DNA from: Streptomyces albireticuli
GTDB lineage: Bacteria; Actinomycetota; Actinomycetes; Streptomycetales; Streptomycetaceae
Length of the DNA stretch: 64,000 nucleotides
Assembly: GCF_002192455.1 (NCBI RefSeq)
Contig: NZ_CP021744.1
Coordinates: forward strand, 6,534,501-6,598,500
Direction of reading: 5' to 3'
Positions 8,737-17,171 of the stretch are shown here, piece by piece. The notes below the pieces were generated by a model. That model searched no databases. It had not been told where the DNA came from and saw nothing but the letters and a program-made list of their open reading frames with translations. The position numbers were made by a program, and so were the translations under genes. Numbering within the stretch: the stretch's first letter is position 1; each line of letters opens with the position of its first letter.

Positions 8737-9786
8737 TCAGGAGCTCTTGAGCGGCCGGAGCGAGCTCATGATCTTCTTGATGGTGTCGTCCGACAGGTCG
8801 TCACCGGTCCCGGTCGCCGCGTGCAGCACCCAGGTCGCGAGGTCCCCGGCGGAGTCCTTGTACGTCACCGTGAAGGACTTTCCGTCGGTGTCGCACTTGT
8901 CGCTCTTCGTCACACCGGTCACCGTCGCGGTGGAGGTGTAGCCGGTGAGCCCGTGGTCGCTCTTGAAGGGCTTGGCGTCGGTGCTCTCCAGCTTGCCCGT
9001 CTGCTTCAGGTCGTAGCCGGCGATCAGCCAGTTCTCGGCCTCGATCTTGGCGGCGCTGGCCATGCTCTTGGCGCCCTGGGCGCCCTTCGTGCCCGCCGCG
9101 CCCAGGCTGCCGTTCTTCCGGCAGACGCCCTTCTTGTAGCGGGCGGTGCCGCTCATCAGGACCAGGCCCTTGCCCTTCTCGTCCTCGAAGCCGATGGACT
9201 GCGAGGGTGACTCCACCATCCAGTCCGACGGGACGTCGAAGGCGTCGTGCCGCTTCTGGTTGGTGACGACCTTCCAGCCGTCGATCACCGGCTTGACCTC
9301 CTCGCCGCCGCTGCGCGGGTTGTCGAGGGGGGCCTCCGAGCCCGACGGGGACGGGGCGGTGGAGGCGGGCGCGGAGGCGGAAGCCGAGGGCTTCGTGTCG
9401 TTCTGCGCCACGTTCTCCTTGTCGTCGTCCTTGAGCACGACGACACCCGTGACCACGGCCGCGGCCACGACGGCCACCGCCGCGCCGATCGCGATCACGG
9501 TGGTGCGCTTGCGGTTGTCCCCGGGCGGCCGCGGCGCCCCGGGCGGGCCGCCGGCGTTCCACTGCGGCACCGTGCCCGGCTCGACGCCGGGCTGTGCCGG
9601 CTGCCCCGGCTGCGGGCCGGGCTGCTGGTACGGGTTCGGCTGCTGCTGCCCGTAGCCGGGCTGCGCGTACCCCGGCTGCTGGTACGGGTTCGGCGGCGGG
9701 AACCCCGGCTGAGGCCCCGGCGTCTGGTACGGGTTCTTGTCCTGCGGGTTCTGCTCGCCCCCGGGCGGCTGCTGTCCTGGCCACAT
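8737..9786 (-). CDS. Pro/Gln-rich single-pass membrane protein of unknown function
   Basis: A 349-aa protein in three parts. Residues 1-95 are a low-complexity Pro/Gln/Tyr/Gly-rich cytoplasmic tail with NPYQQPG-type repeats. Residues about 100-125 form one transmembrane helix preceded by basic residues (RKR). The rest is an extracytoplasmic Ser/Thr/Pro linker followed by a globular domain of about 200 residues with a pair of Cys. This layout is common in Streptomyces membrane proteins downstream of Ser/Thr-kinase or sortase-like contexts, but no family was recognised. The ATG at 9786 was chosen because the frame upstream is unlike the rest. It is divergent from the thioesterase-fold gene, 82 bases apart. 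Confidence 0.72.
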   Translation of the reverse strand: MWPGQQPPGGEQNPQDKNPYQTPGPQPGFPPPNPYQQPGYAQPGYGQQQPNPYQQPGPQPGQPAQPGVEPGTVPQWNAGGPPGAPRPPGDNRKRTTVIAIGAAVAVVAAAVVTGVVVLKDDDKENVAQNDTKPSASASAPASTAPSPSGSEAPLDNPRSGGEEVKPVIDGWKVVTNQKRHDAFDVPSDWMVESPSQSIGFEDEKGKGLVLMSGTARYKKGVCRKNGSLGAAGTKGAQGAKSMASAAKIEAENWLIAGYDLKQTGKLESTDAKPFKSDHGLTGYTSTATVTGVTKSDKCDTDGKSFTVTYKDSAGDLATWVLHAATGTGDDLSDDTIKKIMSSLRPLKSS

Positions 9787-9868
9787 GGCCGATAACCATA
9801 GAGGCAGTAGCTGCCTTGTGTGACGGGCGCCCCTTCCCGCCGAGGCTACCGGCTGGTAACTTGCGGCT

Positions 9869-10321
9869 ATGTCTGAGACCAAGTCCCCGATCGGCGACAT
9901 GCTCGCTGCCACCGTGCCCATGGTGCGCACCCTCAACCTCGCCTTCGGCGAGATCACGGCCGAGCGCGCCGTCGTGAGCCTCCCCGACCAGCCCGACTAC
10001 CACAACCACGTCGGGGGCCCGCACGCCGGAGCCATGTTCACCCTCGCCGAGTCCGCGAGCGGCGCCATCGTCCTGGCCGCCTTCGGCGACCAGCTCGGCC
10101 GCGCCGTGCCGCTGGCCGTCAGCGCCGAGATCGGCTACAAGAAGCTCGCCAAGGGCCCGGTCACCGCCACCGCCGAGCTCGGCCGCCCGGCCGCCGAGGT
10201 CGTCGCCGAGCTGGACGCGGGGGAGCGCCCCGAGTTCCCGGTCCGCGTCGCGATCACCCGTGAGGACGGCGCGGTGACCGGCGAGATGACGGTCGTCTGG
10301 ACGCTGCGGCCCAACTCGTAG
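9869..10321 (+). CDS. Hotdog-fold protein, PaaI thioesterase / DUF4442 family
   Basis: A 150-aa single-domain hotdog protein. The motif YHNHVGGPHAGAMFTLAE (residues about 44-61) matches the helix-capping H-x-GG-x-H-x-G region of PaaI/DUF4442 proteins. Some of these hydrolyse acyl-CoA thioesters; others only bind acyl groups. The typical catalytic Asp/Glu position is held by Glu (TLAES). Substrate and pathway are unknown. A terminator hairpin follows directly. Confidence 0.82.
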   Translation: MSETKSPIGDMLAATVPMVRTLNLAFGEITAERAVVSLPDQPDYHNHVGGPHAGAMFTLAESASGAIVLAAFGDQLGRAVPLAVSAEIGYKKLAKGPVTATAELGRPAAEVVAELDAGERPEFPVRVAITREDGAVTGEMTVVWTLRPNS

Positions 10322-10385
10322 CAGGACGGTCACCCCGCGGACCACGGCCGGATCCGGCCGGTGGCATCCGCCGTGGGCGAACCCA

Positions 10386-10419
10386 GGAGGCCCGGAGCGC
10401 CGAGCGCTTCCGGGCCTCC
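10386..10419. terminator. Terminator hairpin between convergent genes
   Basis: GGAGGCCCGGAGCGC (10386-10400) pairs with 10404-10419 with one bulged base around a CGA loop. It lies between the stop of the thioesterase-fold gene and the stop of the NHL protein gene, so it probably serves both strands. Confidence 0.65.
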
Positions 10420-10442
10420 GGCGTCCGGTGGGGTCCCGCCGG

Positions 10443-12368
10443 TCACCCGGTCTTCGCGGCCGCGTCGAGGACGCGGACCGTACCGGTGGGCGACGTCCGG
10501 CCGCCCACCTGGAAGTCCAGGCGCGACTCCCCGGAGGGGGCGTCAGGGGAGGCCTTCACCGCGACCCACGCCCCGGACCTCGACCCCTTGCCCGCCAGCG
10601 CCAGGCCGACGCCCTCGACGGTGAGCGTCCGCCCGTCCGGTGACAACGTGCCGTCGTAGGACGTCGTGTGCATGTCGGCGTCCATGACGGTCACCTGGCA
10701 GATCCCGTCGTGCCCCGGGACGAACCGCAGCCCCGCACCCGCGGGAAGGGTCACCCGGACCGTCTGCGGCGGGACGGTGCCGCCCTCGACAGCGCGCACG
10801 TCCACGCCCACGAATCCGGTCTCGCCGGCGCGGGTCAGCCGCGGTTCCGAATCCGAGGGTGACAGCGCGAACCGCGGCACGACATGGACGGCGGTGGAAG
10901 GGGAGTACCGGTCGCCGACCTGGAAGCCCAGGGCCGTGTCCCCCAGCGGGGCGCCGGCGGCGGCCTTGACCGCGACCCACGCCCTGGACTCGGAGCCCTT
11001 GCCCGACAGGGCCAGGTCGACGTCCTCGAAGGTCAGGGTCCGTCCGTTCAGGGTCCCGTCGAAGAACGTCGTGCGCCCGTGGGGGTCCTGCACGGTCAGC
11101 TGGTACCCGGGCTCGCCCTGGGCGACGAACTCCAGGCCCTTGCCCTCGGGGAGGGTCACGGAGACCTTCTGCGGAGCGGGCCTGCCGTCGTCCTCGGCCA
11201 GCAACCGCACGCCCGGGTAGCCGGTCTCGCCGCCGTGCGTCAGCACGACGTCCGGCCACTCCACCGGCAGCACCGAGTACCGGACGACGACGGAGGCGCC
11301 GCCCACCTTCCGCACGCGATGGTTCTCGGTGTCGGCGAGGTAGACGTTGCCGGCGGAGTCCAGCGCGACCCCGAAGGGCGAGTAGAGCGGCGTCTCGGTG
11401 GCCGGCTCGCCGTCACCGGTGAAGCCGGTCTTCCCGTTGCCCGCCACGGTGGTCATGATCCGGGTGGCGGCGTCCACCCGCCGGATCCGGTGGTCGTCGG
11501 TGTCGGCGATGTAGAGATTGCCGGCCGCGTCCACCGCGACACCACGGGGGTGGTAGAGGCTGTTCTTGACGGCCGGCCCGTCACCGGTGAAGCCGGGCTC
11601 TCCGTTCCCCGCCACCGTGGTGATGATCCGGGTCCTGGCGTCCACCTTCCGCACCAGGTGGTTGTAGGTGTCGGCGATGTAGAGGTTGCCGGCGAAGTCC
11701 ACCGCGACCCCGTAGGGACCGTAGAGGTGGGCGTCGACGGCCGAGCCTCCGTCGCCCGGGGTGCCGTAGCCGTAGGTGCCCGCCACCGTGGTGATGATCC
11801 CGGTCCTGGCGTCCACCCTCCGCACCCGCTCGTTGTTGCTGTCGGCGATGTAGAGGTTGCCGAGGGAATCCACCGCGACGCCACGGGGGTTGTTGAGGTA
11901 CGCCTCGGTGGCCGGCCCCTCGTCCCCGCTGAAGTAGGCCTTCCCGATGCCCGCCACCGTGGTGATGGTCCGGGAGTGGGCGTCGATCTTCCGTATCCGG
12001 TGGTTGTCGGTGTCGGCGATGTAGAGGTGGCCGGCGGAATCCACCGCGACCCCGTCCGGGCGGTTGAGGAGCGCCTTTGCGGCGGGCCCGTAGTCACCGG
12101 CGAAGCCGTCCTCGCCGGTGCCCGCCACCGTGGTGACGATCCCGGTGCCGGCGTCCACCCGCCGCACCCGGTGGTTCTTGGAGTCGGCGATGTAGAGGTT
12201 GCCGGACGCGTCCGCCGCGACGGCGGTGGGCCGGTGGAGGGCGGTGGTGGTGGCGCTCTTGCCGTCACCGGTGTAGTCGGCGTCGCCGTTCCCCGCCACG
12301 GTGGAGAGGAGGGGCTCGACTGCCGGGGCCCGGGCCGGGGATCGCTCGGTACCGCTGGGTTCACTCAT
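10443..12368 (-). CDS. NHL-repeat beta-propeller protein with two C-terminal beta-rich modules
   Basis: A 641-aa protein without a signal peptide. Residues about 25-375 contain six NHL repeats, each with a core like NLYIADxxNHRVRRVD and a preceding GVAVDSAG strand, predicting a closed six-bladed propeller. Residues about 375-640 hold two tandem copies of a roughly 130-residue module (GETGYPGV..., VTLPEGKGLEFV..., GTLNGRTLTFE..., GxGSxSRAWVAVKA, FQVGDR). The same module occurs twice more in the product of 14182-15096. NHL propellers usually bind proteins, RNA or glycans. The ATG at 12368 sits seven bases after AAAGGA; the adjacent GTG at 12371 is too close to it. This is the last gene of the minus arm of the ribosome-inactivating-protein locus. 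Confidence 0.82.
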   Translation of the reverse strand: MSEPSGTERSPARAPAVEPLLSTVAGNGDADYTGDGKSATTTALHRPTAVAADASGNLYIADSKNHRVRRVDAGTGIVTTVAGTGEDGFAGDYGPAAKALLNRPDGVAVDSAGHLYIADTDNHRIRKIDAHSRTITTVAGIGKAYFSGDEGPATEAYLNNPRGVAVDSLGNLYIADSNNERVRRVDARTGIITTVAGTYGYGTPGDGGSAVDAHLYGPYGVAVDFAGNLYIADTYNHLVRKVDARTRIITTVAGNGEPGFTGDGPAVKNSLYHPRGVAVDAAGNLYIADTDDHRIRRVDAATRIMTTVAGNGKTGFTGDGEPATETPLYSPFGVALDSAGNVYLADTENHRVRKVGGASVVVRYSVLPVEWPDVVLTHGGETGYPGVRLLAEDDGRPAPQKVSVTLPEGKGLEFVAQGEPGYQLTVQDPHGRTTFFDGTLNGRTLTFEDVDLALSGKGSESRAWVAVKAAAGAPLGDTALGFQVGDRYSPSTAVHVVPRFALSPSDSEPRLTRAGETGFVGVDVRAVEGGTVPPQTVRVTLPAGAGLRFVPGHDGICQVTVMDADMHTTSYDGTLSPDGRTLTVEGVGLALAGKGSRSGAWVAVKASPDAPSGESRLDFQVGGRTSPTGTVRVLDAAAKTG

Positions 12369-12560
12369 CACTGGGTCCTTTCCGCCCGTACCGGGCGACG
12401 ACGGAAGACGTGGTGCTGTGCGTTCTCCCCGGGCCCCGGTGCTCTCCTGAGGGTCTCGGTGGCGGTGAGCACCGGGGGCCGGGGCACGGCGGGTCGTTCA
12501 CGGTGCCGGAACGGCGCGGTTTCGCGCCGGAGTGCGGCGGCTCCCGCCCCCGCGCGGGGG

Positions 12561-12926
12561 TCAGGTGCTCGCGAGGTCCGCGATGACCAGAGCGGTCACG
12601 GTCCCCTTGAAGCCCCAGGCGACGTCCCTGGAGTCATTGGGGTGGTTGCGCCGCCAGAGGGTCAGCTTGACCTGCCCGTCGTCGTCGGTGTCCTCGCTCG
12701 GCTCCAGCCCCAGCTCTATCTCGTCGAGCGACATCGAGCAGTGCGACGGGGAGCCGTTGAGCAGCACCTCGAGCGAGTAGGACTGGAGCACCACGTTGTA
12801 GACGGGGCGCATCTTCTCGTCCCTGCGGACCTTGCCCGGGATGGAGAACCCTCGCTGGTCCGTGTACGGGACGGCCATGGGGGCCCGGTCCACCTTGAAC
12901 TTGACCTGCTTGAAAGCGATGGGCAT
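12561..12926 (-). CDS. Small beta-rich hypothetical protein (121 aa)
   Basis: A 121-aa protein of alternating beta-strand character with no signal peptide, no transmembrane segment and one Cys. It contains an acidic turn (PSEDTDDDGQ) between two strands and ends in a hydrophobic strand pair (GFKGTVTALVIADL). I do not recognise a family. The start at 12926 is preceded by an AAGGAAAGG purine tract. It lies between the NHL protein and the glycosyltransferase on the same strand and is probably co-transcribed, so it may be a small structural partner. That is inference from position only. Confidence 0.65.
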   Translation of the reverse strand: MPIAFKQVKFKVDRAPMAVPYTDQRGFSIPGKVRRDEKMRPVYNVVLQSYSLEVLLNGSPSHCSMSLDEIELGLEPSEDTDDDGQVKLTLWRRNHPNDSRDVAWGFKGTVTALVIADLAST

Positions 12927-13031
12927 GGGGTGCCTTTCCTTTCGGTCGGAAGATTCGGTCGGAAGAGGGTGAAGACGTGCGGTCGTGCGTTTACCGCCGC
13001 GGCGACTCCTTCGGTGCCGCGGATCCGTGGC

Positions 13032-14141
13032 TCAGCCGGCGGCCACGGAAGTCTTCGTGCGGGGCGGGCCCGCCACATGGAAGGACCTCTGCCGCTTGGC
13101 GTCGTAGAGCGACTCGACGGCGTCGCACCAGAGGCCGAGGTCGGGGGTCGCGCTGAGCTCGGCGGAGCGTGCCAGGGCCCGGCGGGAGGCCTTCGCCCAG
13201 TTCTCCGGGTCCCGCAGCGCCCGGAGGGCGTGCAGCCACGCGTTCAGGTCGTCTCGGTAGGCGAAGATGCCCGCCTCGCCGAGGGCCTCGACGAGACCGG
13301 GGGTGGGGTGGGCGATCACCGGGATGCCGGACGCGAAGGCCTCCACGGCCACGCGTCCCCAGGATTCGTACAGGCTCGGCATGAGCACCACGCGCGACCT
13401 GCTGTAGACGTGCTCGCGCATCTCGTTCCCCGGCACGCCGTCGACGATCTCGCAGTTGGGCAGCCGGGTCGGCGGGGTGGTCTGCTGCCCGTAGGCGCCG
13501 CGGACCCCCAGGAATTCCCATTCCGGTGACCAGGCGGCGATCTGCCAGAAGATGTCGCCGCCCTTGTCGGGGTTGAGGTTCACCAGGGTCACGCGGTCGC
13601 CCGGGGTGGTGCGGTAGTGCTCCGCGATGACGGGCGGGCGGACGACGATCGTGCGCCCGGGCAGGAACTCCTGGGGGTACTGCCCGTAGTGGATCTCGCC
13701 GTCGCGCCGGATCCACTCGCTGTTGTAGACGACGAGGTCGGCTCCGGCCGCGTCGTGGAAGCTCGACGCGAAGTTGTCGTGGCAGATCACGACCACGGGG
13801 ATGTGCCGGGCCTTGGCGAGCCCCGCCACGATGGGGACGTTCTCGTACTGGGACAGGAGCACGTCGGCCTTCTGGGCCTCGGCGGCGAACTCGGCGCCCG
13901 CCTGGTAGGGGACGACCCGCACTCCGTCGATGTCGTAGGGCTTCTCGAGGGTCCCGGGGTGCGACAACCACACCGTCACGCGGTGGCCGCGCTCGCTCAG
14001 CGGGCGCAGCATCGAGTGGAGCATCCACTCGGAGCCGGCGTTGTGGGCCGGGGGGTATCCGTACACCCGGGCCACGATGGACATGCTGCGCGGCCTGGCG
14101 GACACGGCCAGTCGGGGCGTGCGGGCCGTCACCTTGCTCAC
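13032..14141 (-). CDS. GT4-family glycosyltransferase
   Basis: A 369-aa GT-B fold glycosyltransferase. The N-terminal half shows the acceptor-domain pattern (RVYGYPPAHNAGSEWML, SERGHRVTVWL). The C-terminal half has the donor-domain signature PSLYESWGRVAVEAFASG, whose E-x7-E spacing defines family 4, preceded by the 'VNLNPDKGG' strand. Such enzymes transfer a sugar from a nucleotide or lipid-linked donor with retention of configuration. The GTG at 14141 is used because AAGGAG lies nine bases upstream; the 30-residue upstream extension is Arg-rich and poorly coding. There is no signal peptide or membrane anchor. Within this locus it may glycosylate a partner protein, which is untested inference. 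Confidence 0.85.
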   Translation of the reverse strand: MSKVTARTPRLAVSARPRSMSIVARVYGYPPAHNAGSEWMLHSMLRPLSERGHRVTVWLSHPGTLEKPYDIDGVRVVPYQAGAEFAAEAQKADVLLSQYENVPIVAGLAKARHIPVVVICHDNFASSFHDAAGADLVVYNSEWIRRDGEIHYGQYPQEFLPGRTIVVRPPVIAEHYRTTPGDRVTLVNLNPDKGGDIFWQIAAWSPEWEFLGVRGAYGQQTTPPTRLPNCEIVDGVPGNEMREHVYSRSRVVLMPSLYESWGRVAVEAFASGIPVIAHPTPGLVEALGEAGIFAYRDDLNAWLHALRALRDPENWAKASRRALARSAELSATPDLGLWCDAVESLYDAKRQRSFHVAGPPRTKTSVAAG

Positions 14142-14181
14142 CTGAATGCGCTCCTTCCGGATGGGGGCGGTGCGACGGTCG

Positions 14182-15096
14182 TCAGGCCGGCTGGTCCACG
14201 TGGACGGGCGTCGAGCCCGACGTGCCGTCACCCACGCAGAAGGTCAGGGACAGGGGGTCCTTGGTCGCGGGGGCGCCCTCGGCGGACTTCACCGCGACCC
14301 AGGCGCTGGACGTCGCACCCGCCCCGGACAGAACCGGGTCGACGCCCTGGAAGGTGAGGGCCCGGCCGTCGGACGAGAGGGTCCCGCGATAGGTCTTCGT
14401 GGCCCCCTTGGCGTCCTGGACGGTCAGCAGGTACCCCGTCCCGCCCTCGGCGACGAACTGGAGCGCCTTCCCCTGCGGGAGAGCCACGTAGACGTCCTGC
14501 GGGGAGACCGTGCCGCTGTCCTCGGCCTTCAGGACCACACCCGGGTAGCCGACCGGGGTGGCGGAGTTCAGTGTCACGTCCGGCGGCCCTCCGGCAGCCA
14601 CCGAGAACGGGATGTGGTCCACGACGCGGACCGGTGTGGAACCCGACGTCCGGTCACCCACGCAGAAGGTCAGGCAGGAGGCTCCCGGCCGGGCGTCGCC
14701 GGAGGCCCGCACCGGCAGCCACGCCGTGGACTTCGACCCCTTTTCCGGCAGGGCCGGGTCGACGCCCTCGAAGGTGACGGCCCGGCCGTCCGACGACAGG
14801 ATGCCGCGGTAGGTGTTCGACTGCCCGTGGGCGTCCAGCACGGTCAGCAGGCAGTCGTTGCCGCCTTCGGTGACGAACCGGAGCCCCTTCCCTTGGGGGA
14901 GGGCCACGTAGACGTCCTGCGGCGGCACGGGAGCGTCCTCGCCCACCTGCTTCAGCTGCACGCCCGGGTATCCGGTCTCGCCGGCGGGGGCGAGCGCCAC
15001 GTCGGGCGGTCCGCCCGGCGTCACCGTGAACGGGCCGGTGACCTGGGCGCCGGCGGGCGGCTGTTCGTGAGTACTTCCGTTTTCGACAGCGGTCAT
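14182..15096 (-). CDS. Protein of two tandem beta-rich modules shared with the NHL protein
   Basis: A 304-aa protein. After a short Thr/Gln/Pro-rich tail (about 25 residues) it consists of two near-identical modules of about 135 residues. Each has ETGYPGV- or PVGYPGV-type starts, a VYVALPQGK strand, a 'TYRGxLSSDGRAxTFEGVDP' segment and a terminal 'LTFCVGDxTSGSTPV'. The pattern suggests an Ig-like or jelly-roll fold. Each module has Cys in the last strand. No export signal is seen. The ATG at 15096 follows GGAAGGA with eight bases spacing. As the promoter-proximal gene of the minus arm it would be transcribed first. I know no family name for the module. Confidence 0.75.
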   Translation of the reverse strand: MTAVENGSTHEQPPAGAQVTGPFTVTPGGPPDVALAPAGETGYPGVQLKQVGEDAPVPPQDVYVALPQGKGLRFVTEGGNDCLLTVLDAHGQSNTYRGILSSDGRAVTFEGVDPALPEKGSKSTAWLPVRASGDARPGASCLTFCVGDRTSGSTPVRVVDHIPFSVAAGGPPDVTLNSATPVGYPGVVLKAEDSGTVSPQDVYVALPQGKALQFVAEGGTGYLLTVQDAKGATKTYRGTLSSDGRALTFQGVDPVLSGAGATSSAWVAVKSAEGAPATKDPLSLTFCVGDGTSGSTPVHVDQPA

Positions 15097-16333
15097 GGCG
15101 ATTGTCCTTCCACTCCGGGTGAGGGAATGCGGGAATGGGCGATGCCTTGCGAAAATCAGGAGAACGTGTCCGGCGGTTTCCCGGGCGGGGAATTCACTCG
15201 GTCGTTCGGTGGCGATCTCGGAGCGACCGCCGGACACGGAGAGAAACGTACGGTCGCCGGAACAGGGGCGTCAAAGCCGAGAATCGGCAAGAGCGGATCA
15301 ACGCGCCAGGGTTTCTCCCTGCGTTGCGCGTTGCCGCGCGCCTGGCGCGTACGGTGGGCTGCGACCCCTGTTGAGCTGCGGCGATAAACGCTCTCGCGGG
15401 GACCGGTGGATGATGCAACAGATGTTGACGTCAAACGGGGCTGATCATTCCGATTGATGATCGGGATGAGGAGTGCCTGGTCGGGGGCGTCCGTCCGGTC
15501 GTTTATGGGTTTCCGTCGCAGGTGGGCCGGATCCCGTCGGGATTCTCACTGCGAGTGACCGTCGCGTGGGGGCCGGAATCGTGCGTGCGGATTCGGCGGC
15601 CGGGGCCGGAAGTTGCCGCGAGCCTGTCAGGAGTCCGGGAGTGGTGCGTGCGGTCGTTCGGCCTGGTCGGCAGGAAAGTTGAGAGGGTGTCGGGGTGAAA
15701 GGGTGGGGGAGATTCAACTGTTGAAGGGTGATGGACCTTCTTGCTGGGCCGCTGTTTTCGGCGACGTGGATTCCGTCCGAGCCGTGGATACTCGACAGGA
15801 ATGCCGTTCGGAAGGTTTGCCGGTCGTTTATCGGCGTGCGGGTGATGGGGTGTGCGTCACATGGGCGAGGTGCTTCCGCGGGTGCCTCTCGAAATGTGCG
15901 CCGCGTCACTGCTGAGGTGTGCCGGGTGGGGTCGTCGCAGGTGGGGTGGCATGGCGCGGGTCTCCAGGGAGGGCGCGCCGACCGGTGGGCTGATTCCTGA
16001 CGGACCGAAAGATGTGTTCAAGAGGCGTTTAGAGAGCCGCGATCAGCCGCCCCACGCACCGGAAGCGGCGTCCGAAAGGCTCGGGTGCGTAAGGGTGCGG
16101 CGTCGTGACGCCCGCCACTTTCGTCGCGCCGGTATTGCGGGAATGCGGAAGCCGCCGGCCGCCGTATTCCTGCCGGGGGAGCGGCGCGGCGGGAGGAGCC
16201 CGGTGTGGTTCGGGATTCACCTATGTCCGGAAGGCGCCGTCGCCCCCGACGCATACTTGTCGGGCATACCCCCGATGTGACTTGATGAGCGGCCCTGCGT
16301 ATCGGCCGCACCTGGGGTGGGAGGGGTTTGTGC
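15097..16333. other. 1.24-kb divergent intergenic region between the two arms of the RIP locus
   Basis: No gene could be supported here. The open frames on both strands lack family-like sequence and do not show the strong third-position GC bias of neighbouring genes. The region has visibly lower GC than its flanks. A perfect palindrome TTGACGTCAA lies at 15425-15434, and several AT-rich patches follow (about 15660-15740). Such a long non-coding interval between divergent operons suggests extensive regulatory DNA or a decayed gene. No tRNA, integrase remnant or clear RNA structure was seen. Confidence 0.45.
16245..16264. promoter_or_regulatory. Inverted repeat upstream of the RIP gene
   Basis: CCCGAC (16245-16250) and GTCGGG (16259-16264) form a 6-8-6 inverted repeat about 70 bases upstream of the RIP start codon. 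The hexamer GCATAC is repeated at 16251 and 16264. It could be an operator controlling the plus arm. There is no direct evidence beyond symmetry and position. Confidence 0.3.
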
Positions 16334-17137
16334 ATGGCCCTGGAACGTGACGACATTCTTGAGAATGCGCTGGACTTCAGTCCGGCGAGTGCCGCGGGAG
16401 CGAAACGGGTCAGCGAAATGCTGGTGTTCCTCCGCCAGCGGTACGCGACGTTCGCGCCGGGGCAGACCGGTGACGCGCGCTTCTTCATGGTCGACGTTCA
16501 GTTGGACGGGAACCGGACGATCCAGCTCTACTTCCAGAAGAGGAACCTCTACCTGCGCGGCTGGACGCACGACCGCGGCACGGACTTCATGGGCGGCTGG
16601 GACCGCGAGGAGAGGGCCCTCACCGACGCACAGCGGGGAGAGCGCATTCCCACCGGAATGACCTTGAGGAAGGGGTCGGACTTCCTCAAGTCCGAGTACG
16701 CGAAGGACGCGGACAAGGAAAGCCTGTCGCGGACCACGATGGAAGGGCGGCTGGGCAAGCTCCACACCTACCTCGGGGACGTGGTCGCCGAGCGGCGCGC
16801 CGACAACGCGGGGGCCGAGGCCGCGCTGCACGTGATCGCCCGGATGACGGCGGAGATGGCCAGGTTCGGCTTGTTCGCCAAGTCGTTCACGCAGAAGTGG
16901 GCGGCGGGGCTGGAACAGGACTACACGGTGACCGTCAAGCTGCACTACTCCCCCGGGGAGTACAAGGACTACACCACTCCGCCTTTCAGGGACGCCATCC
17001 TGAAGTGGAAGAAGACGACGAAGAAGTCGAACGGCGGGACGGACACCCTCACCGTCCTCGGCAAGACGATCGTCCAGGTCGAAGCAGAAGCGATCATCGG
17101 CGGCGGCGCCAAATGGCGCCCCGAAGCCGGTGAATGA
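16334..17137 (+). CDS. Putative ribosome-inactivating protein (rRNA N-glycosidase)
   Basis: A 267-aa protein that I align by eye to the RIP (ricin A / Shiga toxin A) fold, enzymes that depurinate the sarcin-ricin adenine of large-subunit rRNA. The active-site helix reads MTAEMARF, giving catalytic Glu174 and Arg177 in the E-x-x-R spacing of ricin E177/R180. Tyr66 followed seven residues later by Tyr73 (LYFQKRNLY) mirrors ricin Y80-Y87. Tyr122 (KSEY) and Trp225 (ILKW) fit ricin Y123 and W211. There is no signal peptide and no lectin chain, so it resembles a cytosolic type I RIP; a RIP has been described from S. coelicolor. The ATG at 16334 has GGAGGGG seven bases upstream; TTG at 16328 is less likely. 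It is followed after 34 bases by the giant-protein operon. Confidence 0.8.
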   Translation: MALERDDILENALDFSPASAAGAKRVSEMLVFLRQRYATFAPGQTGDARFFMVDVQLDGNRTIQLYFQKRNLYLRGWTHDRGTDFMGGWDREERALTDAQRGERIPTGMTLRKGSDFLKSEYAKDADKESLSRTTMEGRLGKLHTYLGDVVAERRADNAGAEAALHVIARMTAEMARFGLFAKSFTQKWAAGLEQDYTVTVKLHYSPGEYKDYTTPPFRDAILKWKKTTKKSNGGTDTLTVLGKTIVQVEAEAIIGGGAKWRPEAGE

Positions 17138-17171
17138 CCCACCCTTCCCTGCCGACAGAGCGGAGACCGGC

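Noticed and set aside
15445..15909. 154-aa minus-strand open frame in the long intergenic region
   Set aside because: Its sequence is Pro/Thr/Arg-rich without family features, and base composition by codon position is unlike neighbouring genes.
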